From: Bacteroidota bacterium
GTDB taxonomy: Bacteria > Bacteroidota > Bacteroidia > UKL13-3
NCBI GenBank assembly: GCA_027482225.1
Contig: JAIXWD010000020.1
Coordinates: 214,920 to 278,919, forward strand
DNA length: 64,000 bases
Direction: 5' to 3'
This document shows positions 51,992-62,006 of this stretch, piece by piece. Every line of letters begins with the position of its first letter. Within the stretch, counting starts at the first letter, position 1. Made by a program: the position numbers and the translations under genes. The notes under the pieces are model-generated. The model was not told where the DNA came from. It worked only from the letters and a program-made list of their open reading frames with translations, and ran no database searches.

Positions 51992-53839
51992 ATGAGTACA
52001 GTAGAAACGACCTTAGAGTCGGTAGTTATAAGATTTGCGGGCGACTCAGGTGATGGGATGCAATTAACTGGAACCCAATTTACCAATGCCGCTGCGCTGT
52101 TTGGAAACGATTTAGCAACTTTCCCGGATTTCCCTGCAGAAATTCGTGCTCCTATAGGAACCATTGCCGGTGTTTCAGGTTATCAAATACATTTTGGTTC
52201 AACCCGTATTCATACACCCGGTGATCAAAGCGATGTATTAGTAGCCATGAATGTTGCTGCCCTTAAATCAAACCTTAAAGGATTGAAAAAGGGTGGGGTA
52301 ATAATTGCAAACACAGATGGCTTTGATGCTAAAAATTTACGTTTAGCAAATGTACCCGAAGATCAAAATCCTTTGAAGGATGGAAGTCTCTCTGGTTACG
52401 ATTTGAAAGAGATTGACATAACAAAAATCACCCGTGCTGCACTAGCCGACAGCGGACTTGGTACTAAAGAAATAGATCGATGCAAAAATATGTTTGTACT
52501 TGGTTTATTGTATTGGATGTACCAACGTCCAATTGAAAATACTATTGAATTTATAAGTAGTAAGTTCAAAAAAAATCAAAGTGTTGCTGATGCTAATATT
52601 AAAGTATTACAAGCAGGTTGGAGTTATGGTGAAACTACTGAAATGTTTGCTCAGCGTTATCATATTGCGCCAGCCAAAATGGAGGCAGGAATATACCGCA
52701 GCATTATGGGTAATCAAGCCACAGCATTAGGTTTGATATCCGCTTCAGTTAAATCATCCTTGCCTTTGTTTTACGGAACATATCCTATCACTCCTGCTTC
52801 AGATGTGTTGCATGAGTTATCAAAATACAAAAATTTTAATATCAAAACCTTTCAAGCTGAAGACGAAATTGCGGGTATTTGTTCAGCTATAGGCGCTGCA
52901 TTTGGAGGTCATTTAGCAATTACTGGTTCTTCTGGTCCTGGTATTGCTTTAAAAGCGGAAGCAATTGGTTTGGCTACCATGTTAGAGTTACCATTGGTAA
53001 TAGTAAATGTTCAGCGTGCTGGGCCAAGTACTGGCTTACCAACAAAAACAGAACAAGCAGATTTATTACAAGCTTATTATGGTAGAAACGGGGAATGTCC
53101 TGTGGTAATTGTTGCGGCAAAATCACCAGCAGATTGCTTTAATATGGCTTATGAAGCATGTCGTATTGCTTTAGATCATATGATTCCTGTATTCTTTTTA
53201 AGTGATGGCTACATTGCAAATGGAGCTGAACCATGGAGATTTCCATCATCAGACAAACTTCAACCAATTCATGTTGAATTTGCTGGCGAACGACAAGCAA
53301 GTGATGAAAAGTTTATGCCATATTTACGTGATGAGAAATTATCTCGTCCTTGGGCTTTACCTGGAACAAAAGGTTTAGAGCACCGTATAGGTGGTTTAGA
53401 AAAGCAAAACATTACAGGTAATATTTCATACGACCCAGAAAACCATGAATTGATGGTTAAACTTCGTCAAGAGAAAGTTGATTTAGTGGCTAATTATGTT
53501 CCTGAACAAAATATTGATAATGGTGCCGATAGTGGTGATTTATTGATTTTGGGATGGGGTGGAACATATGGTGCTTTAAAAACTGCAACGGCACAATTAA
53601 TAGCCGAAGGTTACAGTGTTTCTCATGCACATGTGCAATACTTAAGTCCTTTCCCTAAAAACCTAGGCGAGTTGATGAGTAAGTTTAAAAAAGTAGTAAT
53701 ACCTGAATTAAACAATGGCCAGTTGGTTAAAATTATTCGTGATAAGTATTTTGTTGATGCCATTGCATATAATAAAATACAAGGTCAGCCATTTATGAGT
53801 ATTGAAGTGGTGAATAAAATGAAAGAGATTTTAGGATAA
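51992..53839 (+). CDS. korA: 2-Oxoacid:ferredoxin oxidoreductase, fused gamma-alpha subunit
   Basis: 615 residues. The N-terminal gamma domain (about 1-190, with [17 protein letters not shown] and [12 protein letters not shown]) is fused to the alpha domain (from about 215, with [19 protein letters not shown] and [13 protein letters not shown]). It works with korB to oxidise 2-oxoglutarate or another 2-oxoacid to the acyl-CoA with ferredoxin as acceptor. The exact substrate cannot be fixed. korB follows after 35 bp. Confidence 0.92.
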   Translation: MSTVETTLESVVIRFAGDSGDGMQLTGTQFTNAAALFGNDLATFPDFPAEIRAPIGTIAGVSGYQIHFGSTRIHTPGDQSDVLVAMNVAALKSNLKGLKKGGVIIANTDGFDAKNLRLANVPEDQNPLKDGSLSGYDLKEIDITKITRAALADSGLGTKEIDRCKNMFVLGLLYWMYQRPIENTIEFISSKFKKNQSVADANIKVLQAGWSYGETTEMFAQRYHIAPAKMEAGIYRSIMGNQATALGLISASVKSSLPLFYGTYPITPASDVLHELSKYKNFNIKTFQAEDEIAGICSAIGAAFGGHLAITGSSGPGIALKAEAIGLATMLELPLVIVNVQRAGPSTGLPTKTEQADLLQAYYGRNGECPVVIVAAKSPADCFNMAYEACRIALDHMIPVFFLSDGYIANGAEPWRFPSSDKLQPIHVEFAGERQASDEKFMPYLRDEKLSRPWALPGTKGLEHRIGGLEKQNITGNISYDPENHELMVKLRQEKVDLVANYVPEQNIDNGADSGDLLILGWGGTYGALKTATAQLIAEGYSVSHAHVQYLSPFPKNLGELMSKFKKVVIPELNNGQLVKIIRDKYFVDAIAYNKIQGQPFMSIEVVNKMKEILG

Positions 53840-53874
53840 TATATGTTAAAACGGATGTTCTAAAAATTAAAAGA

Positions 53875-54900
53875 ATGACAATAGAAACAATTAAATTAAC
53901 ATCAAAAGATTTCTCTTCAGACCAAGAGGTGCGTTGGTGTCCTGGCTGCGGTGATTATAGTATATTAAAACAAGTACAAACAATTTTGCCTGATTTAGGT
54001 AGACCTAAAGAAGAGTTTGTTTTTATATCAGGTATCGGATGTTCATCACGTTTTCCTTATTACATGGATACGTTTGGTATGCACTCTATACACGGACGTG
54101 CTACTGCAATTGCTACTGGACTAAAAGCTACCCGCCCAGAGTTATCGGTATGGGTAATTACAGGTGATGGTGATTCAATGAGTATTGGTGGTAACCACTT
54201 TATACACATGCTGCGCAGAAACCCTGATTTAAATGTATTGTTATTTAATAACCAAATTTATGGTTTAACTAAAGGACAATATTCACCAACATCAGAGCAA
54301 GGTAAAGTTACTAAATCAACGCCAATGGGTTCGGTTGATTATCCATTTAACCCAATTGCATTGTGTTTGGGTGCTGATGCTACTTTTGTAGCGCGTACAT
54401 TAGATCGCGATCCAAAGCATCAACAAGCCATTATTAAAAGAGGTTACGAGCATAAAGGGACTTCGTTAGTAGAGATTTATCAGAACTGCAACGTTTTTAA
54501 CGATGGTGCTTTTGAAGTTTTTACAGAAAAAGGAACCAAGAAGCAAGAAACTTTAATGATGGAACACGGTAAGCCATTGATTTTTGGTGCCGAAAACGAA
54601 AAAGGAATAAAGCTCGATGGTTTTAAACCGGTAATTGTAAATATTGCTGATGTATCAGAAAATGATTTGTGGATTCATGATGAAACAGATTTGGTTAAAG
54701 CAACTATCTTATCTCGTTTTTATGATGACCCTTCGGTTGAAAGTCATTTTCCTCGTCCGTTTGGTGTGTTTTATGTAAACAACAATAAAGCAACTTTTGA
54801 TGAGTTGTTTAACAATCAAATTGCTCATGCCAAAGAAAGTTATGGCGATGGCGATTTAGACAAATTGTTAGCAGGACGTGAAACTTGGGTGGTTAACTAA
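53875..54900 (+). CDS. korB: 2-Oxoacid:ferredoxin oxidoreductase, beta subunit
   Basis: 341-residue thiamine-diphosphate subunit. The Fe-S and TPP features are [25 protein letters not shown], the TPP motif [14 protein letters not shown] and [13 protein letters not shown]. It pairs with the fused KorA just upstream. A terminator follows. Confidence 0.93.
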   Translation: MTIETIKLTSKDFSSDQEVRWCPGCGDYSILKQVQTILPDLGRPKEEFVFISGIGCSSRFPYYMDTFGMHSIHGRATAIATGLKATRPELSVWVITGDGDSMSIGGNHFIHMLRRNPDLNVLLFNNQIYGLTKGQYSPTSEQGKVTKSTPMGSVDYPFNPIALCLGADATFVARTLDRDPKHQQAIIKRGYEHKGTSLVEIYQNCNVFNDGAFEVFTEKGTKKQETLMMEHGKPLIFGAENEKGIKLDGFKPVIVNIADVSENDLWIHDETDLVKATILSRFYDDPSVESHFPRPFGVFYVNNNKATFDELFNNQIAHAKESYGDGDLDKLLAGRETWVVN

Positions 54901-54922
54901 GATATACGAATTAATTATAATT

Positions 54923-54958
54923 AAAAACAGTCCCGAAGTTTTTCGGGGCTGTTTTTTT
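54923..54958 (+). terminator. Terminator after korB
   Basis: Arms 54923-54937 and 54942-54956 form a 15-bp stem (core CAGTCCCGAA, one T-G pair) with loop GTTT and a T-run. It overlaps the stop of the convergent glycosyltransferase gene and may serve both. Confidence 0.9.
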
Positions 54959-55949
54959 ATGCTTTGATAACAGCCCCTAAAACATCATCAACCTCAATGG
55001 CTGCGATAGTTTTGGGTTGAAGGTGAGGGCTTACCAAATTAGTAACTTTTTTACCTAAAGCACTCCATCTACCTGGGTGTATTGGTTTTATGGATGAAAA
55101 CAATCCGATGGTTTTTAAACCAAGTATACCCGATAAATGCATGGGTCCTGTGCTGCATGCCACCAGAGTTTGGCATTTTGATATGAAGTATATTAATTGA
55201 TACAAATTCATTGTACCCGTTGTGTCAATACAGTTTGGGTGATGAGGAATATGGGCACGAATTGATTTGCCTTCTTCTTCTGTTCCGGTGTAATAAATCT
55301 GATAACCTTTTTCTAAAAGTTGATTGGCCAAAACAGTGTATTTTTCTATGGGCCATTCCACAGCACTTCCTTGTGATTTGGTATGAAGAATAACTTTGGG
55401 TTTATCATCTTGTAATGTGCTTTTCAAATCTTCAGGTAAATCAATATCCGGAGCACTAAAATTTTGCATCATTTTAGCAATTTCATCAAGGCTTGGTGTT
55501 GACTTTAACCCAAATGGTTTTAGCAATTCAAAATTTAACTGAGATTCGTGAAGTGTTGATTTTTTACGACTAAAGTTTAACAGTTTATTGCAGGTAAACC
55601 AATGGAAAAAACGGTGAGAAGTTCCAATGCGAATATCAATGTCAGCCTGTTTTACAATTTGAGCAATTTCTTTTTTAGGAAAAACATGCAAGCATACATC
55701 AACTTTTAGTTTTTTTAAAAAGCTAACTTGATCTTGAAACGAAATACTTTGTAGATTTTTCCATTCAACTATTTCATCTACTTGTGGTATACATGATATT
55801 ACAGGTTTGGTATAAGTGTTGCCTAAAAATACAATTTTACATTGCGGAAAAATTTCTTTAATCCAAACACATATAGGCAAGGTTAGTACCACATCACCAA
55901 TACTATCAACTCTGCTTATTAAAACGGTTTTGTTATTTAGGTTGATCAT
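54957..55949 (-). CDS. Glycosyltransferase family 9 (heptosyltransferase-like)
   Basis: 330 residues. The N-terminal acceptor domain begins VLISRVDSIGDVVLTLP and the C-terminal nucleotide domain has CSTGPMHLSGILGLKTIGLF followed by PIHPGRW. Family members add heptose or related sugars to the LPS core at the inner face of the inner membrane. It overlaps the upstream GT2 gene by 4 bp (ATGA), so the two are translated together. Confidence 0.9.
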   Translation of the reverse strand: MINLNNKTVLISRVDSIGDVVLTLPICVWIKEIFPQCKIVFLGNTYTKPVISCIPQVDEIVEWKNLQSISFQDQVSFLKKLKVDVCLHVFPKKEIAQIVKQADIDIRIGTSHRFFHWFTCNKLLNFSRKKSTLHESQLNFELLKPFGLKSTPSLDEIAKMMQNFSAPDIDLPEDLKSTLQDDKPKVILHTKSQGSAVEWPIEKYTVLANQLLEKGYQIYYTGTEEEGKSIRAHIPHHPNCIDTTGTMNLYQLIYFISKCQTLVACSTGPMHLSGILGLKTIGLFSSIKPIHPGRWSALGKKVTNLVSPHLQPKTIAAIEVDDVLGAVIKA

Positions 55950-56713
55950 GCCTGTTTAGTATTTAAATTTAAGGCACGTAATTTTTTGTATTTTAAAAAT
56001 GTTGCATAAGCCGAAATACGGCTGATGGTAAACCCGGCAGTACCATCTAATAAACCTAGCTTTAAAATATAATCACGAAAAAATTTAACAACAGGACTTA
56101 AATACAACACCAACAAGTTTACTTTCTTACCTTGTTTATGCTGAGCATTGGCAAGTATGGTGGTAAAATATTCAACTTGTTTGTAATGGTCGGCAATGGT
56201 ATAATAGCTGTAATGTAAGATATCACCATCAATATGTTTGGTGCTACTTCCTTCAAACATTTCGTATTTATCGTGAGGATTAGTTCCTGTCCATTGTCCT
56301 TTGTGCGAATCCCATAAGCGTAATTTTCTATCTGGATACCACCCGCAATACTTAATCCATGAACCGCAATAATTGGTTAACCGATTCATCTCGTAGCCAT
56401 CATACTGCCAATTTTGTTTAATGGCTATTATGTTATGTTTTAATTTTTCATCAATAGCTTCGTCTGCATCAAGCGATAAAATGTGCGGATAGCTAGCCTG
56501 TTTAATTGCCCAATTCTTTTGCTCAATATGCCCGTCAAACTTGTGCTCAACAAACTTAACTCCGTATCTCAAACAAATTTCTTTGGTTTTATCTTTCGAG
56601 AAAGAATCAACCACAACAATTTCATCGGCAATATTTACCACAGATTTCAAGCAACGTTCAATGTTACGCTCTTCGTTGTAGGTAATTATTACTACCGATA
56701 ATTTATTACTCAT
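55946..56713 (-). CDS. Glycosyltransferase family 2 (LPS core-type)
   Basis: 255 residues. It has the GT-A start VVIITYNEERNIERCLKSV and a DxD in LSLDADEAID. The later NRLTNYCGSWIKYCGWYPD resembles WaaE/KdtX-type core glucosyltransferases. Coupled with the GT9 gene, it suggests LPS inner-core assembly. The acceptor is unknown. It lies 8 bp after purC. Confidence 0.88.
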   Translation of the reverse strand: MSNKLSVVIITYNEERNIERCLKSVVNIADEIVVVDSFSKDKTKEICLRYGVKFVEHKFDGHIEQKNWAIKQASYPHILSLDADEAIDEKLKHNIIAIKQNWQYDGYEMNRLTNYCGSWIKYCGWYPDRKLRLWDSHKGQWTGTNPHDKYEMFEGSSTKHIDGDILHYSYYTIADHYKQVEYFTTILANAQHKQGKKVNLLVLYLSPVVKFFRDYILKLGLLDGTAGFTISRISAYATFLKYKKLRALNLNTKQA

Positions 56714-56721
56714 TATGGAAA

Positions 56722-57675
56722 TTACAGACTAATGTTTGTCAAATAATTGTTAACGTTATCTTCAATACGTTTTTCAACACTGCTATAATTGGCTTTGTCA
56801 AACTTCATACCTGTTATGTGTTCGTATAATTCTATATATCGGTTAGAAACTGTTTCAATAAAATCATCACTCATATCAGGTTGTGTTTGTCCTTCTAAAC
56901 CTTGGAATCCATGCTCAATTAACCATTGGCGTACAAACTCTTTTGATAATTGGCGTTGTTGTTGGTCTTTAGATTGAATAGCTTCGTATGAGTCTTTATA
57001 AAAATAGCGCGATGAATCCGGTGTATGTATTTCATCTATCAACATAATTATGTCATCTTTTTTACCAAACTCGTATTTAGTATCAACTAAAATTAGATTT
57101 TGTTTTGCTGCAGCTTCTGTGCCCATTGCATAGAGCTTACGAGTATAGTCTTCAAGTATAATATAATCTGTCTCAATTACTAATCCTGTTTTGATAATAT
57201 CTTCACGGCTAATGTCTTCATCATGTCCTTCGGTGGCTTTTTTAGTTGGAGTAATGATTGGTTCGGGTAATTTGTCATTTTCCCTCAATCCATCAGGTAA
57301 TGAAACTCCACAAATTTGTCGTTTACCGGCTTTATATTCTCTCCAAGCATGTCCAGCTAAATATCCACGGATAACCATTTCTACTTTAAATGGTTCACAC
57401 ATTTTACCAATTGTAACATTAGCGTCAGGACATGCAATTTTCCATGTAGGCACAGTAGCCGAGGCCATATCTAAAAAATGTGATGCAATTTGATTAAGCA
57501 CTTGTCCTTTATATGGAATAGGGCGCTTAAGCACCACATCAAAAGCACTAATTCTGTCGCAGGCTATCATCACCAATAGCTTGTCTTCAATATTATATAC
57601 ATCCCTTACCTTACCTCGGTAAAAGTTCTTTTGATGTTTAAAAAAGTAATTAGTAGATACGATAGCGTTTTCCAT
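56722..57675 (-). CDS. purC: SAICAR synthetase
   Basis: ATP-dependent enzyme of purine synthesis joining CAIR and aspartate, 317 residues from ATG at 57675. It shows [17 protein letters not shown] near the start, then [15 protein letters not shown], and [14 protein letters not shown] start at 57708 would add 11 residues not typical of the family. It is of the longer, plant/yeast-like type common in Bacteroidota. Its neighbours phoH and the glycosyltransferases are unrelated in function. Confidence 0.95.
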   Translation of the reverse strand: MENAIVSTNYFFKHQKNFYRGKVRDVYNIEDKLLVMIACDRISAFDVVLKRPIPYKGQVLNQIASHFLDMASATVPTWKIACPDANVTIGKMCEPFKVEMVIRGYLAGHAWREYKAGKRQICGVSLPDGLRENDKLPEPIITPTKKATEGHDEDISREDIIKTGLVIETDYIILEDYTRKLYAMGTEAAAKQNLILVDTKYEFGKKDDIIMLIDEIHTPDSSRYFYKDSYEAIQSKDQQQRQLSKEFVRQWLIEHGFQGLEGQTQPDMSDDFIETVSNRYIELYEHITGMKFDKANYSSVEKRIEDNVNNYLTNISL

Positions 57676-57711
57676 TGTTATTAATTGAGTGGCAAATTTA
57701 ATCAACAATTA

Positions 57712-58731
57712 TTAATCATTGTTTTTTTGTTCTTTGTCGTAGGCTTTAATAATATCTTTAACCAATCTGTGACGCACCACATCTTCAAATGTTAAATAGG
57801 CAAAATGAATTCCCATTATACCGTCTAAAATATTTACCGCTTTTAATAATCCCGATTGCGTTTTTTTTGGTAAATCTATTTGAGATAAATCGCCTGTTAC
57901 TATAAACTTAGCATTTGGCCCCATCCTAGTTAAAAACATTTTTAACTGTAGGTCGGTTGCATTTTGTGCTTCATCCAAAATAACATAAGCATTATCTAGA
58001 GTACGCCCACGCATAAATGCCATAGGTGCGATTTCTATTACCCTGTTTTCTATATAAAATTTCAACTTTTCAGGAGGAATCATATCATCTAACGCGTCAT
58101 ATAATGGTCGTAAATATGGATCAATTTTTTCTTTTAAATCACCTGGTAAAAAACCTAGGTTTTCACCTGCCTCTACAGCTGGTCTTGCCAGTATAATTCT
58201 TTTTATCTCTTTATTTTTTAGAGCTCTTACAGCCAATGCAACCGCAGTGTAAGTTTTTCCGGTACCAGCTGGACCAATGGCGAATAAAATATCGTTATAA
58301 CTCATTAATTCAACCATATTTTTCTGATTAGGAGTTTTAGCCCTTATCACCTTACCTCCATTACCATACAAAATCACATCTTCGTCTTTGGTCTTTAATT
58401 CTTCAGAAATATCTGAAACATCAATCTTGCCTAAAATACTTTCCATCATATTGATGTCTAATACTCCTTGTTTTTGGCTCAATTTGCATAAAGTAGCCAA
58501 TCCGTTTTCAAATCGTTCAATTTCTCTAATTTCACCATTAACAAATAAATTGTTACCTCTAGAAACTATTTTTAACTTAGAAAAATGATGCTGTAATATT
58601 TTTAAATTTTTATTATTCACACCCAAAACATTGGATGGTTCGGCTCCTTCAATTATTATTTCCTTCTGAATCAAGTCTTGTGATATTAATATTGTGTAAA
58701 CTGGTATTACCTTAATAACTTTGCTTAACAA
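57712..58731 (-). CDS. PhoH-family ATPase
   Basis: 339 residues of the PhoH/YbeZ family, an ATPase linked to RNA processing and ribosome maturation (usually with YbeY, not seen here). Walker A is FAIGPAGTGKTYTAVALA, Walker B VILDEAQNATDLQ, and GDLSQIDLPKKTQSGL follows. The conserved part begins near residue 20 (IQKEIIIEGAE); the first 20 residues may be non-coding, with a TTG alternative start, so the N-terminus is uncertain. Confidence 0.92.
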   Translation of the reverse strand: MLSKVIKVIPVYTILISQDLIQKEIIIEGAEPSNVLGVNNKNLKILQHHFSKLKIVSRGNNLFVNGEIREIERFENGLATLCKLSQKQGVLDINMMESILGKIDVSDISEELKTKDEDVILYGNGGKVIRAKTPNQKNMVELMSYNDILFAIGPAGTGKTYTAVALAVRALKNKEIKRIILARPAVEAGENLGFLPGDLKEKIDPYLRPLYDALDDMIPPEKLKFYIENRVIEIAPMAFMRGRTLDNAYVILDEAQNATDLQLKMFLTRMGPNAKFIVTGDLSQIDLPKKTQSGLLKAVNILDGIMGIHFAYLTFEDVVRHRLVKDIIKAYDKEQKNND

Positions 58732-58812
58732 ATATATGTTTCAATGGTATAAAAAAATAAACTATTAAAGTTTTTTACCAAATTGCACAAAATTAATTAT
58801 TAATATTAAATA

Positions 58813-59589
58813 GTGAAGGTTATAACAATTACAAGTGATTATGGAGCAAATACTTATTATGTAGCTTCTTTGAAGGCGCGTATTATAGAGCTAATTCCTG
58901 ATGCTATGATTGTTGATGTATCACATAACTTACCTGCATATGATTTATTGCAAGGGGCATTCTTGCTCCAAAGTTGTCTTAGCGATTTTAAGTCAGAAAC
59001 GATTCATATTATAGCAATTGACACTAATTTATTAATTTATAATGATATCCTCATTGGTAAAATAAGAAACCAATGGGTAATAGCCGCAGATAATGGATTT
59101 CTTTCTATGTTAAGTGATGAATGGGATGCCATTTATAAGGTTAATCCTTCGATGTTCTCAATAAAAGATCTATCACCAGAAAAAAATACATTCACCATAC
59201 TAGCCAATTATATTTTAACTGGCATTGATGTGAAAACTTTTGCTAATATTACTAAGCCTAAGATTGTTTATAATAGTCTTAAACCTGTAATTACAGATTC
59301 TCAAATTAGATCATCAATTGTTCATGTTGATGGATACGATAATGCAATAACTAACTTAAATAAAGTAACCTTTCATAATTGGATTGGAAATGCTAATTAC
59401 AAAATATTTTATAGAAGAAGAGAAAGCTTAGCTAAAATTGATCCAAATTATGCCAATGTAGCTGAAGGTGATGGTGTAGCAGTTTTTAATGATGTAGGTT
59501 GGCTTGAGATTGCCATCAACAGGGGACAAGGCAAATCATTATTAGGTTTGAAATTAGGTGATCAAATTATTATTGAAAAACAAGAATGA
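58813..59589 (+). CDS. SAM hydroxide adenosyltransferase (DUF62 family), GTG start
   Basis: 258 residues of the fluorinase/chlorinase-related DUF62 family. Visible motifs are ITITSDYGANTYYVASLK, VDVSHNLPAYDLLQGAFLL and AADNGFLSML. Characterised bacterial homologs hydrolyse SAM to adenosine and methionine. The start is GTG at 58813; no ATG exists further upstream in frame. It heads a three-gene operon with 4-bp overlaps and is divergent from phoH. Confidence 0.88.
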   Translation: MKVITITSDYGANTYYVASLKARIIELIPDAMIVDVSHNLPAYDLLQGAFLLQSCLSDFKSETIHIIAIDTNLLIYNDILIGKIRNQWVIAADNGFLSMLSDEWDAIYKVNPSMFSIKDLSPEKNTFTILANYILTGIDVKTFANITKPKIVYNSLKPVITDSQIRSSIVHVDGYDNAITNLNKVTFHNWIGNANYKIFYRRRESLAKIDPNYANVAEGDGVAVFNDVGWLEIAINRGQGKSLLGLKLGDQIIIEKQE

Positions 59590-59882
59590 TAAATAGAATA
59601 GTTCGACTTTCTTTTGACCCGAAATTAGTTAATGATTTTTTAACGGTATTCGAAAACAGTAAAAATCACATTGCTAATTTTCCTGGTTGCCATGGATTAA
59701 CTTTATTACAAGATGCTAATTATAGTAACGTATATTACACATATAGTTTGTGGCTAAATGAATCTGATTTGGAAAAATACCGAAATTCTAAGTTGTTCGA
59801 AACAACTTGGGCTGCTACTAAAAAATTGTTTAATGATAAGCCCATGGCATTCTCAACCACAGTAAATCAAATTGTAAAATGA
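59586..59882 (+). CDS. Antibiotic-biosynthesis-monooxygenase (ABM) domain protein
   Basis: 98 residues with an ABM/YgiN-like fold: strand VRLSFDPKLVNDFLTVFEN, then FPGCHGLTLLQD and YSLWLNESDLEKYRNS. Members are small oxygenases or haem-degrading proteins, but many have no known role. It overlaps the SAM hydrolase and the LysM gene by 4 bp each. Confidence 0.8.
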   Translation: MINRIVRLSFDPKLVNDFLTVFENSKNHIANFPGCHGLTLLQDANYSNVYYTYSLWLNESDLEKYRNSKLFETTWAATKKLFNDKPMAFSTTVNQIVK

Positions 59883-60700
59883 AATTAACCATCTTTTTAT
59901 TTCTTATCTTGTTATGTGCTGAATTATCATTCGCAAAAACAATGGACTCAATAAGGGCTGAAACAATAAAAGGGCAAAAATTCATTATACATAAAGTTGA
60001 TAAATCAGAGAATTTAAACCTAATAGTAAAAAGATATAAATCAACGCTTGCCGATGTTAATAAGCATAATGAACTAAAAAACAATAAGGTTTCTAAAAAT
60101 CAAATTTTACGTATACCTGTATATTCAGAGATTATAAAGTCATTCGTTAATCAACTTAATGATTCCTCAAGGATCGATGAAGCGCATGCAAATGCTCAAA
60201 ATGTTGAGGTGCAAAAAACTTACACGCACCAAGTTTTGCTTGGCGAAACATTAAATGCAATTTCTAAAAAGTATAAAATATCGTCTGCCCAAATTGTAAA
60301 ATGGAATAACTTGAAGTCAAATAAAATTGCAACAGGTCAAATCCTTTTAGTCGATGAATCTGCAACAGTTAAACCATTTCATAGGTTAAATACTCCTGAA
60401 GCTCAAATGCCCCAAAATAATCAAATGCCACTTATGGCTTATGGTGATTTAATAGAACAAGTTGGTATTGCTATTATAGACGAGACAATGCAAGTTCTCC
60501 ATTCCGATGCACCTATTGGTACAATAATAAAGGTGATAAACCTTGATAACAATAAACAATGTCTTGTGCGAGTAACTGGCAAGCTTGACGCTTCAAAATA
60601 CAATAATTTTGTTGTTTCAATTGGTAACGAAGCGCAATTAAAACTAGATATAAAATCTGTAACTGCTCGTGTAAAAATAAGCTATTCGGTTAAGCCATAG
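59879..60700 (+). CDS. Secreted LysM protein with RlpA-like C-terminal domain
   Basis: 273 residues with a signal peptide (about 1-19). Two LysM peptidoglycan-binding repeats are at about 36-80 (FIIHKVDKSENLNLIVKRYK) and 115-157 (HQVLLGETLNAISKKYKI). The C-terminal part (about 185-273, APIGTIIKVINLDNNKQCLV) resembles the RlpA double-psi barrel, but the catalytic Asp and His of active RlpA enzymes are not obvious. It is likely a cell-wall-binding envelope protein. Its 3' end overlaps the convergent O-antigen ligase gene by 11 bp. Confidence 0.85.
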   Translation: MKLTIFLFLILLCAELSFAKTMDSIRAETIKGQKFIIHKVDKSENLNLIVKRYKSTLADVNKHNELKNNKVSKNQILRIPVYSEIIKSFVNQLNDSSRIDEAHANAQNVEVQKTYTHQVLLGETLNAISKKYKISSAQIVKWNNLKSNKIATGQILLVDESATVKPFHRLNTPEAQMPQNNQMPLMAYGDLIEQVGIAIIDETMQVLHSDAPIGTIIKVINLDNNKQCLVRVTGKLDASKYNNFVVSIGNEAQLKLDIKSVTARVKISYSVKP

Positions 60701-61940
60701 CTATCCGCTTTTGGCTTAAATAATATGGTATTAAAACAAATAATAGCGTACAAGCCACACCAATTTGTGTTTCTATCATAGCTTCAAACTGAAATGCAAT
60801 AAGTAGAATGGCATAAGCAAATTGAATCAACTCATATTTGTAAAAATGATTTACCCAAATAGGGGCTGTAAACGTTAACGAAAATATAATTAATCCAATT
60901 AAACCAGTTGCTGCTAAGTAATAAATAAATTGGTTGTGTGGTATTATAGGAGTGATGATACTCGGGTAATCTCTTTTAAACAAAGCATCGTTTTTATCTC
61001 GCAAATCGCCTTGTCCGCAACCTAACCAAATATTTTCTTTTGCTATCTCTAAAGCGGTTTTGTATGATACCATTCTTGTGGCAAGCGAGTTAAAGTTAGG
61101 GTTTTCCTGATTAGTATATACGTTTACATCTTGTTTGGTATTAATCAGTTTATTTCTCATGGTTGGCGAAATAGCCAAACTAATCATTACAATACAAACA
61201 AGCGCTCCAGCTGCAATCCCAATTTGCTTATAGTTTTTGTTTGCTATTACTTGGTTTATCACACCAATTGCAATCACTGCGTATAATGTAAGTAAACCAC
61301 TTCTAACCGAATAAATGTGTAAGAATAAAATCAAAAATATGGCAGTGGCCATCATTAGTTTTTTCTCTATTTTGCTTTTTATAAGTTGTTGTTTGATGAA
61401 GTAGTAAATAACACAAATAACAAATACAATCAATAAGCTATACCTAATGTGGTTTATAGGCCCAGGCATAATTTTCGATTGTAGATACAACTCATTAATC
61501 TTATCATAATTTAATGCATAGTTAGTAAGTATGCCACTAGCGCTTATTACACAAATACTAATCAACGAATAGAAAATAACTTTAATTTGTTTTTGACTCA
61601 ACACGCCAATACTTGGCCAAATCAAAGCGTATAATAAAATCGGAACCTTTATCTGAAGTCGTTCACCCAAGTATTTTAAATTATCGCTATAAAAAAAACT
61701 AAGGAGTAAAAATAAAAAACTCAAACTAAAAATTAGCATGCCTTTATCAGATATAAAATTAGCCCACAGCTTTTTGGGGTGAGTTAATAGTATTACACTT
61801 AACACCTGGCCAATAGAACATATACTTAGCATTGCTGGAGCCTTTTCACCTAGTATAATACCTACAAACCAAAGGCAAGTAAATAGGGTAAAAAAAACTG
61901 TTTTATAATAATCTGTGTTACTTGTTCTCTGAACCATCAT
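60690..61940 (-). CDS. O-antigen ligase family membrane protein
   Basis: 416 residues with about 11 to 12 transmembrane helices. The Wzy/WaaL periplasmic loop shows NENIWLGCGQGDLRDK-type sequence and IITPIIPHNQFIYYLAATG, where the conserved Arg and His of WaaL ligases are expected. It may join O-antigen or another polysaccharide to lipid A-core. Its 3' end overlaps the LysM gene. Substrate unknown. Confidence 0.85.
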   Translation of the reverse strand: MMVQRTSNTDYYKTVFFTLFTCLWFVGIILGEKAPAMLSICSIGQVLSVILLTHPKKLWANFISDKGMLIFSLSFLFLLLSFFYSDNLKYLGERLQIKVPILLYALIWPSIGVLSQKQIKVIFYSLISICVISASGILTNYALNYDKINELYLQSKIMPGPINHIRYSLLIVFVICVIYYFIKQQLIKSKIEKKLMMATAIFLILFLHIYSVRSGLLTLYAVIAIGVINQVIANKNYKQIGIAAGALVCIVMISLAISPTMRNKLINTKQDVNVYTNQENPNFNSLATRMVSYKTALEIAKENIWLGCGQGDLRDKNDALFKRDYPSIITPIIPHNQFIYYLAATGLIGLIIFSLTFTAPIWVNHFYKYELIQFAYAILLIAFQFEAMIETQIGVACTLLFVLIPYYLSQKRIAMA

Positions 61941-61951
61941 GTTTCAATAAT

Positions 61952-61983
61952 ACAAAAGCCTCCGTAAATACGAAGGCCTTTGT
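61952..61983 (-). terminator. Terminator after paaN
   Basis: On the minus strand a 14-bp stem (two G-U pairs) with a 4-base loop, core GGCCTTCG, ending TTTTGT. It lies between paaN and the O-antigen ligase gene. The U-run is short. Confidence 0.65.
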
Positions 61984-62006
61984 TCAAAATCGAATAATAT
62001 TATTGC

